Origin: JADKAV01 sp963733395
GTDB lineage: Bacteria; Actinomycetota; Actinomycetes; S36-B12; UBA10799
Length of the DNA stretch: 64,000 nt
Direction: 5' to 3'
NCBI GenBank assembly: GCA_963733395.1
Contig: CAVTCZ010000021.1
Location: 1 to 64,000 of the forward strand
Below are positions 61,049 through 64,000 of the stretch, in pieces; positions within the stretch are counted from its first letter, which is position 1; each line of letters begins with the position of its first letter. The position numbers and the translations under genes are program-made. Under the pieces are notes generated by a model. That model was not told the origin of the DNA and did not search any database. It worked only from the letters and a program-made list of their open reading frames with translations.

Positions 61049-61168
61049 ATGCCTGTCGTGGACGACAAGCGAACCTCCCGGGTCCTGATACGCATTGTGG
61101 CGCTAGTGGCCCTCGGCCTGGCGGCAGGTTTTGTGATGGCGGGGCTGCGGCCACACCGACCGCGATAG
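61049..61168 (+). CDS. Small single-pass membrane protein, 36-39 residues
   Basis: From ATG 61049 the peptide is MPVVDDKRTSRVLIRIVALV, then ALGLAAGFVMAGLRPHRPR: a basic N-terminus, one helix and a basic end. TACCAT at 61046-61051 lies 6 bases before an in-frame GTG at 61058, which would fit a leaderless start there. No family is recognised. It could be a real microprotein or chance, although the helix is well formed. Confidence 0.4.
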   Translation: MPVVDDKRTSRVLIRIVALVALGLAAGFVMAGLRPHRPR

Positions 61169-61203
61169 GGGTACCAGGGCCCGGACGCAGATGTGCGGGC
61201 TCT

Positions 61204-61314
61204 GGCGACATCTCGCCACCTGACTCATCCGGGAGTGAAAGGCACACCCGGGAGTCGAAGTCACGCCGATTATCACTCACGGTTGTGCGTTTCACTCCCG
61301 CCTGCGAATCGGCG
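61204..61314. repeat. Complex palindromic element upstream of the amidase 3' end
   Basis: CGGGAGTGAAAGGCACA (61230-61246) pairs with TGTGCGTTTCACTCCCG (61284-61300) at 16 of 17 positions. CGCCGATT (61264-61271) pairs perfectly with AATCGGCG (61307-61314), and GGCGA/TCGCC forms a small hairpin at 61204-61217. It lies downstream of cwlM and may end its transcript. The interval 61169-61444 contains no gene. Confidence 0.7.
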
Positions 61315-61444
61315 AGCGCTCGGCCGAGCGAGGTGCTCCCGACTCACATCACCACCGGCGGGCCGGCCCAGCTGCCCCGCACACGAGTCAGACGCGGTCT
61401 CGGATGACTCCGATCGGAACCAGCAGGCCGTGAAACCCGATCCG

Positions 61445-62509
61445 CTACGGGGAGAAGAAGTCGTGGATCGCGGACGCGATGCTCTCGGCGATCTCCTGAC
61501 GCGTGTGCGGGTCCGCCAGTCGGCGCTGGTCGGCGTCGTTGGACAGATACCCGGCCTCCAAGCGCACCGTGGGCATCCGGGTGAGCCGCAGCAGGTCCCA
61601 GGTCTTGGCGTGGGTCTGGCAGTCTTCGAGGTCGGTGCTGGCGACGATGTGCTCCTGTAGGAGCTCGGCGAAACTACGGCCGACCATCGACGCGGTGCGG
61701 GAACTGCCGTAGTAGTACGTCGCGGCCCCCGCTCCGCAGCCCGAGGGTTCCCAATCGCAGTGCACGGAGATGACCAGGTCCGCACCGACCCGGTTGGCGA
61801 ACGCCGCCCGGTCGGCCTCGGTGGACGGCGACAGGTGGTTGACCCCCAGCGGGCGGGTCAGCAGCACCTGCGTCCCCACGGCGGACAGCCGGCCCTCCAA
61901 CCGCGAGCAGATGTCGTCGATGACGAACTGCTCGGTGATCTTCGGCAACTCGCGGCCGGGATCGTTGCCGCCGTGGCCCGGGTCGATGACGATCACCTTG
62001 TCGGCCGTGCCCGTCTGCAGCCTCGCCAGCGCCTGCTGGTCGCGCAGCTGTTCGGGTGCGCCGCCGCTGACCGTTCGGTGGAGCCGGTCGAACGCCCGCA
62101 GCGTGTCCGGGCCGCAGACACCGTCGGGCTCCAGGCCGACGTTGCGCTGGAAGTCCCGTAACGCGTGGTCGGTGTCCGGACCGAACACGCCATCCACCCG
62201 CCCGGAATCGAAGCCCATGTCCGTCAGTCGTCGCTGCAGGGTCAGGGCGTCGTCACCGATCTGCATGTGACCGGCCGAGAACGACAGGACCCGGTCCCCG
62301 AGCCGCCAGCGGGCCTCCTCGAGGCGCCGGAACGTCTCCGGTCCGACGATGCCGTCGACGGTCAGTCCCTGCTGTTGCTGGAAGGCGCGCACGGCGCCAT
62401 CCATCGACTCGTCGAAGTCGGGCGCCGCCGTCGCCGGCAACATGCCCAACCGGATCAACCGGTCGCGCACCTCAGCGACAACCGGCCCCGTGTCACCGAG
62501 TCGGGCCAC
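61445..62509 (-). CDS. cwlM: N-acetylmuramoyl-L-alanine amidase-like CwlM
   Basis: The 354-residue protein has two peptidoglycan-binding domains (FQQQQGLTVDGIVGPETFRR; VDGVFGPDTDHALRDFQRNV) and an Amidase_3 domain with the zinc ligands in IDPGHGGNDPG, ITEQFVIDD, VISVHCDWEPS and RLEAGYLSN. In mycobacteria the cytoplasmic homologue is a PknB substrate that activates MurA. No signal peptide is present here either, so the same regulatory role is likely. It is 1 bp downstream of trx. Confidence 0.93.
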   Translation of the reverse strand: MARLGDTGPVVAEVRDRLIRLGMLPATAAPDFDESMDGAVRAFQQQQGLTVDGIVGPETFRRLEEARWRLGDRVLSFSAGHMQIGDDALTLQRRLTDMGFDSGRVDGVFGPDTDHALRDFQRNVGLEPDGVCGPDTLRAFDRLHRTVSGGAPEQLRDQQALARLQTGTADKVIVIDPGHGGNDPGRELPKITEQFVIDDICSRLEGRLSAVGTQVLLTRPLGVNHLSPSTEADRAAFANRVGADLVISVHCDWEPSGCGAGAATYYYGSSRTASMVGRSFAELLQEHIVASTDLEDCQTHAKTWDLLRLTRMPTVRLEAGYLSNDADQRRLADPHTRQEIAESIASAIHDFFSP

Positions 62510-62510
62510 C

Positions 62511-62834
62511 TCAGCCGAGGTAGTCGTTCAAGTCCGCCAGTAGCGCGGCCTTGGGCTTGGCACCGATGATCTGCTTGACGACCTTGCCGCCCGAGAAGAT
62601 GTTCATCGTCGGGATGGAGGTGATCCCGTACTGCGCGGCGGTGGCCGGGTTCTCGTCCACGTTGAGCTTGGCCACCACGATCTCGTCGTGCTCGCCGGCG
62701 AGCTCCTCGAGGATGGGGGCCACCATGCGGCACGGTCCGCACCACTCCGCCCAGAAGTCGACGATCACGGGCTTGTCACTGAGCAGCACGTCGTCGGCGA
62801 AGCTGGCGTCGGTAACTGTTTTGGTCGCGGACAT
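62511..62834 (-). CDS. trxA: Thioredoxin
   Basis: The 107-residue protein has the redox site WAEWCGPCRMVAPILEEL and the cis-proline segment YGITSIPTMNIF. It reduces disulfides in the cytoplasm using electrons from the neighbouring thioredoxin reductase. It follows trxB by 38 bp. Confidence 0.97.
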   Translation of the reverse strand: MSATKTVTDASFADDVLLSDKPVIVDFWAEWCGPCRMVAPILEELAGEHDEIVVAKLNVDENPATAAQYGITSIPTMNIFSGGKVVKQIIGAKPKAALLADLNDYLG

Positions 62835-62872
62835 GGATCTCCTTCGGTGTTCTTTCTGCAGCCTAATGCTTC

Positions 62873-63802
62873 TCAGTGCCCGGCAAGATGCCGCTCTGCG
62901 TCAAGCGCGGCGGCACAGCCCGAGCCCGCAGCGGTGATCGCCTGCCGGTAGGTGTGATCCACCAGGTCGCCGCACGCGAACACGCCTTCGACGTTGGTCT
63001 TGGTGGTGCGGTCCTGCACGAGCACGTAGCCCTCACCGTCGAGGTCGATCTGGCCCTTGACCAGTTCCGAGCGCGGGTCGTGTCCGATGGCCACGAACAG
63101 CCCGGTGACGTCCAGGGTGCTCTCCACCCCGGTCACGCGGTCCAGCAGGCGCAAACCGGAGACCTTGTCCTCGCCGAGCACGTCGAGGACCTCGGAGTTC
63201 CAGATGACGTCGATCTTCGGGTCGGCCAGGGCGCGCTCGGCCATGATCCGGCTGGCGCGGAACTCGTCGCGGCGGTGGATGATGGTCACCTTCTCGGCGA
63301 AACGGGTGAGGAACGTCGCCTCCTCCATCGCGGAGTCGCCGCCACCGACGACTGCGATGTGCTGGCCCTTGAAGAAGAACCCGTCGCAGGTGGCGCACCA
63401 GGAGACACCGTGGCCGGACAGCCGCTTCTCGTTGGGGACGCCGATTTCGCGGTAGCCGGAACCCGTGGCGAGGATGACGGCGCGACTGCGCCAAACGGTC
63501 CCCGCATCGTCGACCACGGTCTTGATGTCACCGGAGAGCTGCACCTCGGTCACGTCCTGGGTGACGATCTCGGCTCCGAACCGCTCGGCCTGCGCGCGCA
63601 TGGCCATCATCAGTTCCGGGCCCTGGATACCGTCGGCGAAACCCGGGTAGTTCTCGACCTCGGTGGTGTTCATGAGCGCACCACCGGCGGTGACGGCACC
63701 CTCGATGAGTACCGGCTCGAGCTGGGCGCGGGCCGCATAGATGGCTGCGGTGTACCCGGCTGGTCCCGACCCGACGATGATGACCTGACGAACTTCGCTC
63801 AC
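62873..63802 (-). CDS. trxB: Thioredoxin reductase
   Basis: The 309-residue flavoprotein has VIIVGSGPAGYTAAIYAARA (FAD), the redox-active CATCDGFFFKGQ, VVGGGDSAMEEATFL (NADPH) and GVFACGDLVDHTYRQAITAA at the end. It passes electrons from NADPH to thioredoxin. The start ATG 63802 has AAGAGGAG upstream. Confidence 0.97.
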   Translation of the reverse strand: MSEVRQVIIVGSGPAGYTAAIYAARAQLEPVLIEGAVTAGGALMNTTEVENYPGFADGIQGPELMMAMRAQAERFGAEIVTQDVTEVQLSGDIKTVVDDAGTVWRSRAVILATGSGYREIGVPNEKRLSGHGVSWCATCDGFFFKGQHIAVVGGGDSAMEEATFLTRFAEKVTIIHRRDEFRASRIMAERALADPKIDVIWNSEVLDVLGEDKVSGLRLLDRVTGVESTLDVTGLFVAIGHDPRSELVKGQIDLDGEGYVLVQDRTTKTNVEGVFACGDLVDHTYRQAITAAGSGCAAALDAERHLAGH

Positions 63803-64000
63803 GTGCTACTCCTCTTGGCTGTTCAGCAGTAGGAACCCGGATAGGGGGGACAGGTATTCCCCGGCACAGGGCGGCTGGTTCGAGGGTATCCAGTGCGGAC
63901 GTCGGGGGGCCGCCGGGTCCGGGGTGGGGTTGGCTGGTGGCCAGGCGGGTGGATCCGGGCGAACGACATCGCGCCAGCCACTTCCCACTCGCAAGCAGCG
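63803..64000. other. Window end, no assigned gene
   Basis: Upstream of trxB a minus-strand frame is open from the window edge to a stop at 63806. It encodes a proline-rich sequence (PAWPPANPTPDPAAPRRP) ending SGFLLLNSQEE. In mycobacteria an anti-sigma factor gene lies here, but nothing in these ~60 residues identifies it. It could be a C-terminal tail of a gene beyond the edge or non-coding. Confidence 0.3.

Overview
This is a 64 kb piece of a GC-rich actinobacterial chromosome that spans the replication origin. The right half has almost the gene order known from mycobacteria and other Actinomycetia around oriC. Reading from 28.7 kb: fhaA-fhaB-pstP-rodA-pbpA-pknB (plus strand); trpG and a DUF881 gene (minus); crgA; a rhomboid protease, a cyclophilin; tRNA-Ala and tRNA-Ile; DUF3566-gyrA-gyrB-DUF721-recF-dnaN-[oriC]-dnaA (minus); then rpmH-rnpA-yidD-yidC-jag-rsmG-parA-parB (plus); and finally ddl, an aminotransferase, cwlM, trx and trxB (minus). 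pknA, which sits between pbpA and pknB in mycobacteria, is absent. Genus cannot be decided from the sequence alone.

The left 28 kb is a surface-polysaccharide locus. Two divergent operons (1.0-4.0 kb and 4.6-9.8 kb) hold rfbF, rfbG and rfbH plus an RmlC-like epimerase and an SDR reductase. Together these are most of a CDP-3,6-dideoxyhexose (ascarylose-type) pathway, with two GT2 glycosyltransferases and large membrane proteins. From 9.8 to 16.2 kb comes a Wzm/Wzt-type ABC exporter, a GT4, a GlfT1-like GT2, an AftB-like arabinofuranosyltransferase and a GtrA flippase-like protein, a gene set that recalls the mycobacterial arabinogalactan region. From 16.2 to 24.5 kb there are a phytanoyl-CoA-dioxygenase-like enzyme, a hexapeptide acyltransferase, three tandem GT2 paralogues, a methyltransferase, a sulfotransferase and a membrane protein. 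A minus-strand operon at 24.5-28.4 kb holds a GMC oxidoreductase, a small partner protein and two SDR enzymes.

Many genes carry single-base frameshifts: rfbG, the ABC ATPase, the GT4, the AftB-like gene, essential dnaN, and very densely the genes at 17.97-22.1 kb and the DUF222-HNH gene at 41.3-42.7 kb. The corrected protein sequence is intact between shifts and nearly all shifts need one base removed. dnaN cannot be dead in a living cell, so most are probably insertion errors in the assembly rather than gene decay.

The window also holds several long-armed imperfect palindromes in intergenic DNA. One lies inside a duplication of the 5' end of rodA, and one runs into the 3' end of a thiolase gene. 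The oriC region has a cluster of DnaA boxes, and two parS sites flank jag. I found no CRISPR array, insertion sequence, prophage or recognisable defence system.
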